Assembly (NCBI RefSeq): GCF_021155775.2
Contig: NW_027184483.1
Location: 1 to 64,000, forward strand
Source of the DNA: Neodiprion pinetum
Lineage: Eukaryota > Arthropoda > Insecta > Hymenoptera > Diprionidae
DNA: 64,000 nucleotides
Direction: 5' to 3'
Both the position numbers and the translations under genes were made by a program. How positions within the stretch are numbered: position 1 is the first letter of the stretch; each line of letters begins with the position of its first letter. Below the pieces are notes generated by a model. It did no database searches, had not been told where the DNA came from, and saw nothing but the letters and a program-made list of their open reading frames with translations. Shown piece by piece: positions 17,223 to 28,271 of this stretch.

Positions 17223-20200
17223 CGTGCATCGTCAGAGTGGAGCAACAGGCGTTAAACGGCCTCCCGCAGTCGATCAGAGGCCGTGGAAACACGTGTCAGG
17301 CACGGTCACAGTCGAGAAGAAGGCAATGCGCGTCGTCACAGAGTCGATCAGAGGCGGTAGTGACTCGTGTTAGGCATGGTCACAGTCGAGCATAAGGCAA
17401 TGCGCGCCGACCCAGAGTCGACCTGTGACGGTGAGGAAGTGACATGAGCACGGTCGAGGTCGAGCAAAAAGCAATGCGCGTCGTCCTGGAGTCGATTGTT
17501 AGCGGTGTGGACCCGACGCGAGCATCGTCAGAGTGGAGCGGGCGGCGATGGAGGGCGTCCCGCAGTCGATCAGGGGCCGTGGGGACGCGAGTTGGGCACG
17601 GTCACAGTCGAGCAAAAGGCAATGCGCGTCGGCCCAGAGTCGATCAGAGGCAGCGAAGACTCGTGTTTGGTACGGTCACAGTCGAGCAAAAGGCAATGCG
17701 CGTCGTCCCAGGGTCGATCAGAGGCAGTAAGGACTAGTGATGAGCACAGTCACAGTCGAGCAAAAGGCAATGCGCGTAGTGCCCGAGTGGATCGGTGGCA
17801 ATGTGGACTCGACACGAGCATCGTCAGAGTGGAGTGGGCGGCGATGGAGGGCGTCCCGCAGTCGATCTGAGGTCGTGAGAACACGTGTTTGGCACGGTCA
17901 CAATCGAGCAAAAAGCGATGCGCGTCGTCCCAGAGTCGATCGGTAGCAGTAGGGACTGGACACTACCATCGTTAGAGTGGAGCAGGAGGCGTCGGAGGGT
18001 GTCCCGCTGTCGACCCGAGGTCGTGAGGACACGTGTTTGGCACGGTCAAAATCGAGCAAAAGGCAATGCGCGTCGTCCCGGAGTCGATCAGTGGCAGTAG
18101 GGACAGAACGAGAGCATTGTTAGAGTAAAGCAGGAGGCGTTCGAGGGTGTCCCGCAGTCAATCTGAGGCCGTGGTGACGCGTGTGAGGCACGGTCACGTT
18201 TGAGCAGAAGGCAATGCGCGTCGTCCTAGAGTTGATCGGTGGCTGTGGGGACTCGTGTTGGGCACGGTCACAGTCGAGCAGAAGGCAATGCGCGTCGTCG
18301 AAGAGTCGATCCGAGGCAGTGGGGACACGTGTTGGGCACGGTCACAGTCGAGCAAAAGGCAACGCGCGTCGTCCCAGAGTCGATCAAAGGCAGCGGGGAC
18401 TCGTGTTCGGTACGGTCACAGTCGAGCAAAAGGCAATGCGCGTCGTTCTAGGGTCGATCGGAGGCAGTGGGGACACGTGTTGGGCACGGTCACAGTCGAG
18501 CAAATGGCAATGCGCGTCAACCCGCAGTCGATCAGAGGCCGTGAAAACACGTGTTAGGCACGGTCACAGTCGAGGAAAAGGCAATGCGCGTCGTCACAGA
18601 GTCGATCGGAGGCAGTAGAGACTTGTGTTAGGCATGGTCACAGTCGAGCAAAAGGCAATGCGCGTCGTTTTAGAGTCAATCGGTGGCGGCGGGGACACGT
18701 GTTGGGCACGGACACAGTCGAGCAGAAGGCAATGCGCGTCGTCTAAGAGTCGATCGGAGGCAGTGGGGACACGTGTTGGGCACGGTCACGGTCGAGCAAA
18801 AGGCAATGCGCGTCGTTCTAAAGTCGATCGGAGGCAGTGGGGACACGTGTTGGGCACGGTCACAGTCGAGCAAATGGCAATGCGCGTCGTCCCGCAGTCG
18901 ATCTGAGGCCGTGAAAACACGTGTTAGGCACGGTCACAGTCGAGGAGAAGGCAATGCGCGTCGTCACAGAGTCGATCAGAGGCAGTAGAGACTTGTGTTA
19001 GGCATGGTCACAGTCGAGCAAAACGCAATGCGCGTCGTTTTAGAGTCAATCGGTGGCGGCGGGGACACGTGTTGGGCACGGACACAGTCGAGCAAAAGGC
19101 AATGCGCGTCGTCTAAGAGTCGATCAGAGGCAGTAAGGACTTGTGTTAGGCATGGTCACAGTCGAGCAAAAGTCGATGCGCGTCGTCCCAGAGTCGATCA
19201 GAGGCACTGGGGACTCGTGTTAGGCATGGTCACAGTCGAGCAAAAGGCAATGCGCGTCGTCCCAAAGTCGATCGGTGGCCGTAGAAACACGTGTTAGGCA
19301 CGGTCACAGTCGAGGAAAAGGCAATGCGCGTCGTCCCAGAGTCGATCGGAGGCAGAAGGGACTCGTGTTAGGCATGGTCACAGTCGAGCGAAAGGCAATG
19401 CGCGTCGTTTCAGAGTCTATCAAAGGCCGTGCGGACACGTGTTAGGCACGGTCACAGTCGAGGAGAAGGCGATGCGCGTCGTCCCAGAGTGAATCGGTGG
19501 CAATGTGGACTTGACACAAGCATCGTCGGAGTGGAGCGGGCGGCGATGGAGAACGTCCCGCAGTCGATCGGAGGCCGTGGGGACGCTTGTTAGGCGCGGT
19601 CACAGTCAAGCAAAAGGCAATGCGCGCCGACCCATAGTCGACCTGAGGCAGTGAGGACGTGACACGAGCACGGTCGACGTCGAGCAAAAGGCAATGCGCG
19701 TTGTCTTATAGTCGATTAGTGGCACTGGGGACTTGGCACGAGCATCGTCAGAGTGAAGTGAGAGGCGATAGAGGGCCTCCCGCAGTCGATCAGAGGCCGT
19801 GGGGACACGCGTTAGGCACGGTCACAGTCGGGCAGAAGGCATTGCGCGTCAGCCCAGAGTCCACCGGTGGCGGTGTGGACTCGACACAAGCATCGTCAGA
19901 GTAGAGCAGGAGACGTTGGAGAGCGTCCTGCAGACGATCTGAGGCCGTGGGGACGCGTGTTAGGCACAGTCACAGTCGATTAAGATGCACTGCGCGTCAT
20001 CCCAGACACGATCAGTGGCAGTGTGGACTTGATACGAGCATCGGCAGAGTGGACCGGGAGACGTTGGAGGGCCTCCCGCAGTCGATCAGAGGCCGCGAGG
20101 ACAAGTGTTGGGGACGGTCACAGTGGATCGGGAGGCAATGCGCGTCCTCCCAGACACGATCAGTGGCAGTATGGACATGATACGAGCATCGTCAGAGTGG

Positions 20201-20533
20201 AGCGGGCGGCGATGAAGGGCGTCCCGCAGTCGATCAGAGGCCGTGGGGACACGTGTTCGGCACGGTCACAGTCGAGAAGGAGGCAATGCGCGTCGTCCGA
20301 GAGTGAATCGGTGGCAATGTGGACTTGACACAAGCATCGTCGGAGTGGAGCGGGCGGCGATGGAGGGCGTCCCGCAGTCGATCGGTGGCCGTAGGGACTT
20401 GTGTTGGGCACAGTCACGGTCGGGCAAAATGCAATGCGCGTCGTCCCCGAGTTCATTGATAGCTGGGGACCCGACACGTGCATCGTTGGAGTAAAGCGGG
20501 AGGTGGTGAGGGGCGTCCCGACGTGGATCAGAG
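17223..20533 (-). repeat. GC-rich satellite, reverse block of higher-order copy 2
   Basis: Near-duplicate of 12263-15796. The offset is 5,032 bp in the first part (12464 matches 17496) and 4,737 bp in the second (15423 matches 20160). The difference, about 295 bp, equals roughly four 74-bp monomers missing from the pure type-A run. The segment 17241-17340 also serves as an empty-site paralogue for the retroelement insertion at 26174 (CTCCCGCAGTCGATCAGAGG uninterrupted). Confidence 0.9.
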
Positions 20534-21957
20534 GCCTTTTGCTCGACTGTGACCGTGCCCAACACGTCTCCCAACAACCTCTGACCTACTGCGATGCGCC
20601 CTCCAGCGCCCCTTGCTTTACTTTAACGATACTCGTGTCAAGTCCCCACTGCCACCAATCGACTCTGGGACGACGCGCATTGCCTTTTGCTCGACCGTTA
20701 CCGAGCCCAACACGTGACCCCACGGACTTCAATCGACTGCAGGACGTTCTTAAGCGCCCCTTGCTTTACTCTTACGATGCTCGTGTCGAGTCCCCACTCC
20801 CACCGATCGACTCTGGGACGACGCGCATTGCCTTTTGCTCGACTGTGACCGCGCCAAACACGTGTCCTCACGACCTCTGATCGACTGCGGGACACCCTCC
20901 AACGCCTCCTGCTCTCCTCTAACGATGCTCGTGTCCAGTCCCCACTGCCACTGATCGACTCAGGGACGACGCGCATTGCCTTTTGCTCGATTGTGATCGC
21001 GCCAAACACGCGTCCTTACGACCTCAGATCGACTGCGGGACGCCCCCCAACGCCTCCTGCGCCACTCTAACGATGCTCGTGTCCAGTCCTCACTGCCACT
21101 AATTGACTCCGGGACGACGCGCATTGCCTTCTGCTCGACTGTGACCGTGCCTCACACGAGTCCCCACTGCCTCTGAACGACTCTGGGACGACGCGCATTG
21201 CCTTCTGCTCGACTGTGACCGTGCCTCACACGAGTCCTCACTGCCTCCGATCGACTCGGAGACGACGTGTATTGCCTTTCGCTTGACTAAGACCGTGCCT
21301 CACACGAGTCCCCACCGCCACTGATTGACTTCACGAGGCCATCCAACGCCTTCTGCTCCATTCTGACGATGCTCGAGTCAAGTCCACGTTGCCACCGATC
21401 GACTCAGGGACGACGCGCATTGCCTTTTGCTCGACTGTGACCGTGCCTAACTCGTGTCCTCGCGGCCTCGGATCGACTGCGGGACGTTCTTCAGCGCCTC
21501 CTGCTCCACTGGAGCGATGCTTATGTCGAGTCTCCACTCCCGCCGATCGACTCAGAGACGACGCGCGTTGCCTTCTGCTCGACTGTGACCGTGCCAAACA
21601 CGTGTCCTCACGACCTCGTATTGACTGCAAGACACCCTTTAACGCCACCAGCTCCACTCTGACAATGCTCGTTTCGAGACCACATTGCGACCGATCGACA
21701 CCGGCACGACGCGCATTGCCTTTTGCTCGACTGTGACCGTCCCAAACACAAGTCCCCGCTGCCTCTGATCGACTCTGGGACGACGCGCATTGCCTTTTGC
21801 TCGATTGTGACCGTGCCCAACACGTGTCCCCACTGCCTCTGATCGACTCTAGGACGACGCGCATTGCCTTATGCTTGACTGTGACCGTGGCAAACACAAG
21901 TCCCTACTGCCTCCGATCGACTCTCGGACAACGCGCTTAGCCCTTTGCTCGACAGTG
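20534..21957 (+). repeat. GC-rich satellite, forward block of higher-order copy 2
   Basis: Copy of 15797-17222 starting at the same GAGGCCTTTTGCTCG fusion (20531). It ends near 21955 with the variant switch GACAGTGACCGAGCATCGTC. The second half differs from copy 1 and resembles 24800-26120 instead, so the block is a mosaic. Confidence 0.87.
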
Positions 21958-23996
21958 ACCGAGCATCGTCAGAGTGAAGCAACAGGCGTTGGACGGCCTC
22001 CCGCAGTCGATCAGAGGCCGTAGAAACGCGTGTGAGGCACGGTCACAGTCGAGAAGAAGGCAATGCGCGTCGCCACAGAGTCGATCAGGGGCAGTAGAGA
22101 CTTGTGTTGGGCATTGTCACAGTCGAGCATAAGGCAATGCGCGCCGACCCAGAGTCGACCTGTGATGGTGAGGAAGTGCCACGAGCACGGTCGAGGTTGA
22201 GCAAAAAGCAATGCGCGTCGTCCTGAAGTCGATTGTTAGCGGCGTGGACCCGACGTGAGCATCGTCAGAGTGGAGCGGGTGGCGATGGAGGGCGTCCCGC
22301 AGTCGATCAGTGGCCGTGCGGACGCGAGTTGGGCACGGTCACAGTCGAGCAAAAGGCAATGCGCGTCGTCCCAGAGTCGATCAGAGGCAGCGAAGACTCG
22401 TGTTTGGTACAGTCACAGTCGAGCAAAAGGCAATGCGCGTCGTCCCAGAGTCGATCAGTGGCAGTAGGGACTGAACACGAGCATCGTTAGAGTTGCGCAG
22501 GAGGCGTTGGAGGGTGTCCCGCAGTCGTTCTGAGGTCGTGAGAACACGTGTTTGTCACGGTCACAATCGAGCAAAAGGCAATGCGCGTCGTCCCAGAGTC
22601 GATCGGTGGCTGTGGGGACTTGACATGAGCATCGCTAGAGTGGTGCAGGAGGCGCTGGAGGGCGTCACGCAGTCGATCTGAGGCCGTGAGGACACGAGTT
22701 GGGCACGGGCACAGTCGAGCAAAAGGCAATGCGCGTCGTCCCAGAGTCGATCAGAGGCAGTGGGGACTCGTGTTAGGCAAGGTCACAGTCGAGCAAAAGG
22801 CAATGCGCGTCGTGCCAGTGTCGATCGGTGGCGATGTGGTCTTGACACAAGCATCGTCAGAGTAGAGCTGGAGGCGTTGGAGAGCGTCCCGCAGTCGATC
22901 TGAGGCCGCGTGGACACGAGTCAGGCACGGTCACAGTCGAGCAAAAGGCAATGCGCGTCGTCCCAGAGTCGATCAGTGGCAGTAGGGACTTGACGTAAGC
23001 ATCGCTTAAGTGGAGCAGGAGGCGCTGGAGGGCGTCCCGCAGTCGATCTGAGGCCGCGTGCCCACGAGTTAGGCACGGTCACAGTCGAGCATAAGGCAAT
23101 GCGCGTCGTCCCCAAGTCGATCGGTGACAATGCGGACTTGACACGTGCATTGTCAGAGTAGAGCAGGAGGCGTTGGACGGCCTCCCGCAGTCGATCAGAG
23201 GCCGTGGGGACACGTTTTGGGCACGTTTACAGTCGAGCGGAGGGCAATGCGCGTCGTCCCAGGGTCGATCAAAGGCAGAGGGGACTCGCGTGAGGCGGGG
23301 TCACTGTCGAGCAAAAGGCAATGCGCGTCATCCCCGAGTCGATCGGAGGCAGTGAGGACTCGTGTTAGGGACGGTCACAGTCGAGCAGAAGGCTATGCGC
23401 GTCGTCGCAGAGTCGATCAGAGGCAGCGGGGACTCGTGTTTGGTACGGTCACAGTCAAGCAAACGGCAATGCGCGTCGTCCTGGACACGATCAGTGGCAG
23501 TGTGGACATGATACGAGCATCGTCAGAGTGAAGCGGGAGACGATAGAGGGCGACCCGCAGTCGATCTGAAGCCGTGGGGACGCGTGTTAGGCTCAGTCGG
23601 AGTCGAGCCAAAGGCAATGCGCGTCGTATCAAAGTCGATCCGAAGCAGTGTGGACTTGACACGAGCAGCGTCAAGGTGGAGCAGAGTTAAATGACGGACG
23701 TGTTGCAGTCGATCATAGGCCGTGGAGACACGAGGTAGGCACGGTCACAGTTAAGCAAAAGGCAATGCGCGTCGTCCTAGAGTTGATCGGTGGCAGAGGA
23801 GACCCGTCACGAGCATCGTCAGAGTTGAGCGGCAGGCGTTGAGGGGCGTTCCTCAGTCGATCAGAGGCCGTGGGGCACCTGTTAGGCATGGTCACAGTCG
23901 AGGAAACGGCAATGCGCGTCGACCCAGAGTCGATCATGAGCAATCGGGACTCGACACGAGCATCGTTAGAGTAGAGCGCGAGGCGTTGAGGGGCAG
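21958..23996 (-). repeat. GC-rich satellite, reverse block 4
   Basis: Reverse monomers, mainly AB dimers. The left part matches the start of the other reverse blocks (GTGGACCCGACGTGAGCATC near 22242). The right part (from 23376) matches 10180 onward at an offset of 13,196 bp. The block is therefore a recombinant of two higher-order types. Confidence 0.87.
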
Positions 23997-26124
23997 AGTT
24001 CCCACCGCCACCTGTCGACTCTGGAATGACTCGCATTGCCTTCTGCTCGACTGTGACTGAGCCCAACGCGTGTTCCCACGGCCTCTAATTGACTGCTGGA
24101 TGCACTCAATCACCTTCCGCTTCACTCTAACAATGCCCGCGTCAAGTCCTTACTGCCAGTGATCGACTCTGGAACGACGCGCATTGCATCACGTCCGACC
24201 TCGACCGTGCTCGTGTCAATTTCTTGATGCCCCAGGTCGACTCTGGGACGACGCGCATTGCCTTTCGCACGACTTTTACCGTGCGCAACACGTGTCCCCA
24301 CGGCGTCCTATCGTCCGCAGAAAGCCATTTATTGCCCTCCGCGCCACTCTGACGCCGCTTGCGTCGGGTCCCCACTGCCACCAATCGACTCTGGGACGAC
24401 GTGCATGCCTTCTGCTTGACTGTGACCGTGTTTCACACGAGTCCACACTGCCTCTGATCGACTCTGGGACGACGCGCATTGCCTTTTGCTCGATTGTGAC
24501 CGTGCCCATCACTTGTCCCCACGGCCTCTGATCGACTGCGGGAGGCCATACAACGCCTCCTGCTCCACCTTGACGATCCTCGTGTCAAGTCCACACTGCC
24601 ACTGATCGACTCTGGGACGACGCGCATTGCCTTTTGCTCGACTGTGACCGTGCCTAACACGTGTCCCCGCGGCCTCTGATCGACTGCAAGAGGCCCTCCA
24701 ACGCCTCCTGCTCCACTCCGACGATGCTCGTGTCGAGTCCCCACTCCCACCGATCGACTCTGGGACGTCGCGCGTTGCCTTCTGCTCGACTGAGACCGCG
24801 CCAAACACGTGTCCTCACGACCTCAGATCGACTGCGGGACACCCTCCAACGCCTCCTGCTCTCCTCTAACGATGCTCGTGTCCAGTCCCCACTGCCACTG
24901 ATCGACTCCGGGACGACGCGCATTGCCTTCTGCTCGACTGTGACCGTGCCTCACACGAGTCCCCACTGCCTCTGAACGACTCTGGGACGACGCGCATTGC
25001 CTTCTGCTCGACTGTGACCGTGCCTCACACGAGTCCTTACTGCCTCCGATCGACTCGGAGACGACGTGCATTGCCGTTCGCTTGACTAAGACCGTGCCTC
25101 ACACGAGTCCCCGCTGCCACTGATTGACTTCAAGAGGCCATCCAACGCCTTCTGCTCTATTCTGTCGATGCTCGTGTCAAGTCCACGTTGCCACCGATCG
25201 ACTCTGGGACGACGCGCATTGCTTTTTGCTCGACTGTGACTGTGCCTAACTCGTGTCCTCGCGGCCTCGGATCGACTGCGGGACGCCCTTCAGCGCCTCC
25301 TGCTCCACTTTAGCGATGCTTATGTCGAGTCTCCACTCCCGCCGATCGACTCAGAGACGACGCGCGTTGCCTTTCGCTCGACTGTGACCTTGCCTGACAC
25401 GAGTCCCTACTGCCACCGATCGACTCTGGGACCTCGCGCATTGCCTTCTGCTCGGCTGTGACCGCGCCAAACACGTGTCCTCACGACCTCAGATCGACTG
25501 CGGGACACCCCAACGCCGCCTGCTCCACTCTAACGATGCTCGTGTCCAGTCCCCACTGCCACTGATCGACTCCGGGACGACGCGCATTGCTTTCTGCTTG
25601 ACTGTGACCGTGCCTCACACGAGTCCATACTGCCTCTAAACGACTCTGGGACGACGCGCATTGCCTTCTGCTCGACTGAGACCGTGCCTCACACGAGTTC
25701 TCACTGCCTCCGATCGACTCGGAGACGACGTGCATTGCCTTTCGCTTGACTAAGACCGTGCCTCACACGAGTCCCCACTGCCGCTGATTGACTTCAAGAG
25801 GCCATCCAACGCCTTCTGCTCTATTCTGACAATGCTGGTTTCAGGACCACATTGCGACCGATCGACACCAGCCCGACGCGCATTGCCTTTTGCTCGACTG
25901 TGGCCGTCCCAAACACGAGTCCCTGCTACCTCTGATCGACTCCGGGACGACGCGCATTGCCTTTTGCTCGATTGTGACCGTGCCCAACACGTGTCCCCAC
26001 TGCCTCTGATCGACTCTAGGATGACGCGCATTGCCTTATGCCTGACTGTGACCGTGGCAAACACAAGTCCCTACTGCCTCCGAGCGACTCTCGGACGACG
26101 CGCTTTGCCTTCTGCTCGACAGTG
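23997..26124 (+). repeat. GC-rich satellite, forward block 5
   Basis: The block begins at the GAGGGGCAGAGTTCCCAC switch (23989-24005), the second occurrence of that junction after 10797. About 24433-24804 matches 16267-16683 at an offset of 8,166 bp. The rest resembles 44700-46190. It ends with the TGACCGTGCATCGTC switch near 26121. Confidence 0.87.
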
Positions 26125-26173
26125 ACCGTGCATCGTCTGAGTGGAGCAACAGGCGTTAAACGGCCTGCCGCAG
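26125..26173 (-). repeat. GC-rich satellite, 49-bp stub of a reverse block cut by the retroelement
   Basis: Reverse monomer sequence GAGCAACAGGCGTTAAACGG leads up to the LTR boundary. The interrupted monomer resumes at 40542, so this stub and 40546-44030 were once one block, as the uninterrupted paralogues at 17227-17300 and 46200-46260 show. Confidence 0.85.
26170..26173. other. Target-site duplication, left (GCAG)
   Basis: The four bases before the 5' LTR equal the four bases after the 3' LTR (40542-40545). Uninterrupted satellite paralogues (for example near 17266) read CCCGCAGTCGATCAG, confirming a clean 4-bp duplication. Confidence 0.85.
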
Positions 26174-27170
26174 TGTGACGTCCCCGGAAGAACGTCTACC
26201 ATATATATATTTTTCCTATTATCATACTAAAACTGTTGCTCTCTTACCTCGAGTATACTACTATTAGCATAACACATACTTGTATTATACCTAAGATATA
26301 GGAATACATTATAATATCTCATAAGCGAAGAGCAAGGCAACATGGGGTACCCGGCAGAAAGCACCAGGCAGCAAGCCATATTCACAGTCGTGCTAAGAGG
26401 CCGCCATCTTGGCTCGCCCGCTCATCATATACTACACTATGAGAAATACACGCACATCGCGCTATTTAGGAATGTACACATACATATGCATACTCATAAT
26501 TATCATGCCGTCTTATTACGAATGATAAAATAAACGATATAATAAACAATCGTATAAACTTACCCATAAATATAATATACTCATATATGTATTACATAAA
26601 AGGAGTACACGTCATCGACGCGCAAAAGGGAAACCTTATCCCTTCATCCGAAATACGCCTTCAGCAGGCCTACGTGACATTCCGCACGTCCAGCGCTCGA
26701 CCACGTGCACTTCTTAGGAATAACCACATTTGTTAGAATAAATAAATAACTGTAACCAGAGCGGCCAGCGGGACTCGAAGCACTTAAACAAAGGTTCGTA
26801 GGCGAACCCTAACATAAACACCCGCTGAGCGTTCATCCTAGTAAAGATAAGATTTTGCATAGTTAAGATACGCTCTAGACTAAACAGCCCCGGACCTCGG
26901 TACAATAAACAGACGGAAGCAATAAATCGCCCAAGTACCGAGAAGCACTTAAGAGGAAACATCGACACGGCGATCCGATACCCGAGGAGAAACTGAGCCA
27001 AGCAATTCCAGCCCAGGCCGACGGACCGACGCCAACTCAGAACAAAGGCCAAGGGTCGAGCGGGAAAAACCTGTTCTACTCGACCCCCATAAACAGGGAT
27101 GAAAGCCAGACCCGCACTTAGCCAGGGACCGGTTTACAACAGGGCCATAAACCAGACAACCCTCACAGCA

Positions 27171-27178
27171 TGACGTCA
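27171..27178. promoter_or_regulatory. CRE/ATF-like palindrome TGACGTCA
   Basis: A perfect 8-bp TGACGTCA, the binding palindrome of CREB/ATF-type bZIP factors. A second copy is at 27309-27316, and the core TGACGTC also sits in both LTR tips. The same sites exist in every LTR copy (39269 and 39407 in the 3' LTR). Their role as enhancer elements is inferred. Confidence 0.4.
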
Positions 27179-27180
27179 GG

Positions 27181-27272
27181 CCCCAAACACGTGCAAGCAG
27201 GCAGGCAGCGACAAGTCGGCGCCGGACCCCGAACACGTGCACGCAGGCAGGCAGCAACAGGTCGGACCTAAC
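27181..27272 (+). repeat. 46-bp tandem duplication in U3 with CACGTG boxes
   Basis: Two copies (27181-27226 and 27227-27272), each starting CCCC(A/G)AACACGTGCA and containing GCAGGCAGGCAGC. Each copy has an E-box palindrome CACGTG. Tandem duplications of this size in a retroviral U3 are often enhancers. Confidence 0.6.
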
Positions 27273-27308
27273 GGGACTCCGCCAACAAAGAGCCGCATTC
27301 CAAGGCTC

Positions 27309-27316
27309 TGACGTCA
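27309..27316. promoter_or_regulatory. Second CRE/ATF-like palindrome TGACGTCA
   Basis: A perfect TGACGTCA followed by CGCGCGCC and another TACGTGAC, 130 bp downstream of the first palindrome. It lies in the GC-rich part of the presumed U3. Confidence 0.4.
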
Positions 27317-27470
27317 CGCGCGCCTACGTGACACCGAGCGCGTCAAGGCAGGCCAGCAGCGCGCGCACCATCGCCCCGCGCATGCGCACCAGGACACTCG
27401 AGAGCTGAGACGGTCGACGCTTCGCACCCTGGACAACACTTCTCATCCGCGCTTCAAGCAGACCAGTCGA

Positions 27471-27600
27471 GTTCTTGTAAATCTCTACGAGTTACACAGT
27501 TAGCTTGCACGTTTAGAACTTGTACACATTCGCTAGTTCTTGTAAATCTCTACGAGTCGCACAGTTGACTTGCACGTTTAGAACTAGTATACATTCGCTA
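27471..27600 (+). repeat. 65-bp tandem duplication upstream of the presumed transcript start
   Basis: Two adjacent 65-bp copies, 27471-27535 and 27536-27600. Both begin GTTCTTGTAAATCTCTACGA and end with CATTCGCTA, differing at a few positions. They lie 150-280 bp before the Inr-like TCAGT and recur in all LTRs. They may be enhancer or leader repeats. Confidence 0.65.
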
Positions 27601-27746
27601 TAGCTTAAGCGCTCTGTTTAACGTAAACTCTTAATATACGCGACTAGAATACTAAACATTGTACCTTTTTCGAATTATCTGTAACAATATACTAAACACA
27701 AAGATTTATTTCATCGAGTTCTCATTTCTTGAACCTAAAACTAGAG

Positions 27747-27878
27747 TCAGTGAATAACCCAAGGTAATTCCCTTTTACCCACATTAACATTGGTTGTTAG
27801 CGGAGACGCTGACTTAATTAAGCTTGTAAAACTAGCTTTTCCAAGTTAATTAACTCCCACCCCTTTCTATATCGGTAG
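27747..27878 (+). promoter_or_regulatory. Inr-like start and predicted small intron before the LTR ORF
   Basis: TCAGT at 27747-27751 fits the arthropod initiator element. Directly after it, AAG|GTAATT (exon end 27763, GT 27764) is a splice-donor-like site. TTAATTAAC, a pyrimidine-rich stretch (27851-27870) and GGTAG (27874-27878) form a branch-point/acceptor-like site ending exactly one base before the ATG of the 130-codon ORF. The 115-nt intron would have a typical insect size. This is prediction only; no transcript evidence is available here. Confidence 0.4.
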
Positions 27879-28271
27879 ATGTCAAAGTCCAGTAAACGTC
27901 ACGGTCGTAAGAATAGACATCGCGCAGGCCGACGACTACAGGCTAAGAAGCAAGCTATATTACAAGCCAGAATCAAACGTATCAACGGTCCAGTAGAGAT
28001 CCTTCCGATCTATACACAACCTAGCTCTAACGAAGAATCGGGCTCTTTCTCGTCGCACGCATCCAGCCAACCCAAGGTTGACCACCCGTTCTCAACTCAC
28101 GGGGTAGAACGTGAAGTCATACAGACGGTTACTAGAGTCAGCGAGGGGCTGTTATACGAGCAAATCGACATTAGGAGGAAGCTGTTCCCTGTACCAACCG
28201 TATACGACTGGGTAGAAGAGCCGGAAGTTATCGACCTGGACTCCGAACCAGAGACCATCTACCTCGACTAA
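27879..28271 (+). CDS. LTR-encoded accessory protein, 130 aa (5' LTR copy)
   Basis: Unrecognised protein. Residues 1-34 are very basic (start MSKSSKRHGRKNRHRAGRR), as in arginine-rich RNA-binding or nuclear-localisation segments. Residues 46-75 are rich in serine and polar. The C-terminus is acidic and contains VIDLDSEPE (117-125), which looks like a SUMO-interaction motif: a hydrophobic VIDL core followed by acidic and serine residues. The ATG follows a splice-acceptor-like GGTAG, and the stop is followed two bases later by a strong donor AAG|GTAAGA, so the frame almost equals one exon. All five copies in the window are open, with a single K3R change in one, arguing for a real gene. By position it recalls accessory genes overlapping an LTR in complex retroviruses. 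Function unknown. Confidence 0.75.
   Translation: MSKSSKRHGRKNRHRAGRRLQAKKQAILQARIKRINGPVEILPIYTQPSSNEESGSFSSHASSQPKVDHPFSTHGVEREVIQTVTRVSEGLLYEQIDIRRKLFPVPTVYDWVEEPEVIDLDSEPETIYLD

Noticed and set aside
7706..26173. CENP-B-box-like motif in the GC-rich monomers (GACTGCGGGACG)
   Set aside because: Spacing between the TCG and CGGG parts does not match the 17-bp CENP-B box, so no claim is made.
7706..26173. CRISPR-like array
   Set aside because: Repeats are contiguous 74-bp monomers without unique spacers, and the context is eukaryotic.
26342..26533. 63-codon ORF near the LTR start (MGYPAESTRQ...)
   Set aside because: Short, no domain, lies in presumed untranscribed U3, and varies at one residue in copy A. 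No evidence for expression.
26714..27317. Two overlapping antisense ORFs in the LTR (112 and 122 codons), present in all LTRs
   Set aside because: They are conserved only because the LTRs are nearly identical. They overlap each other in different frames, have unusual Cys/Leu-rich composition without a recognisable domain, and cover the repeats and palindromes of the presumed U3. Antisense transcription cannot be excluded.
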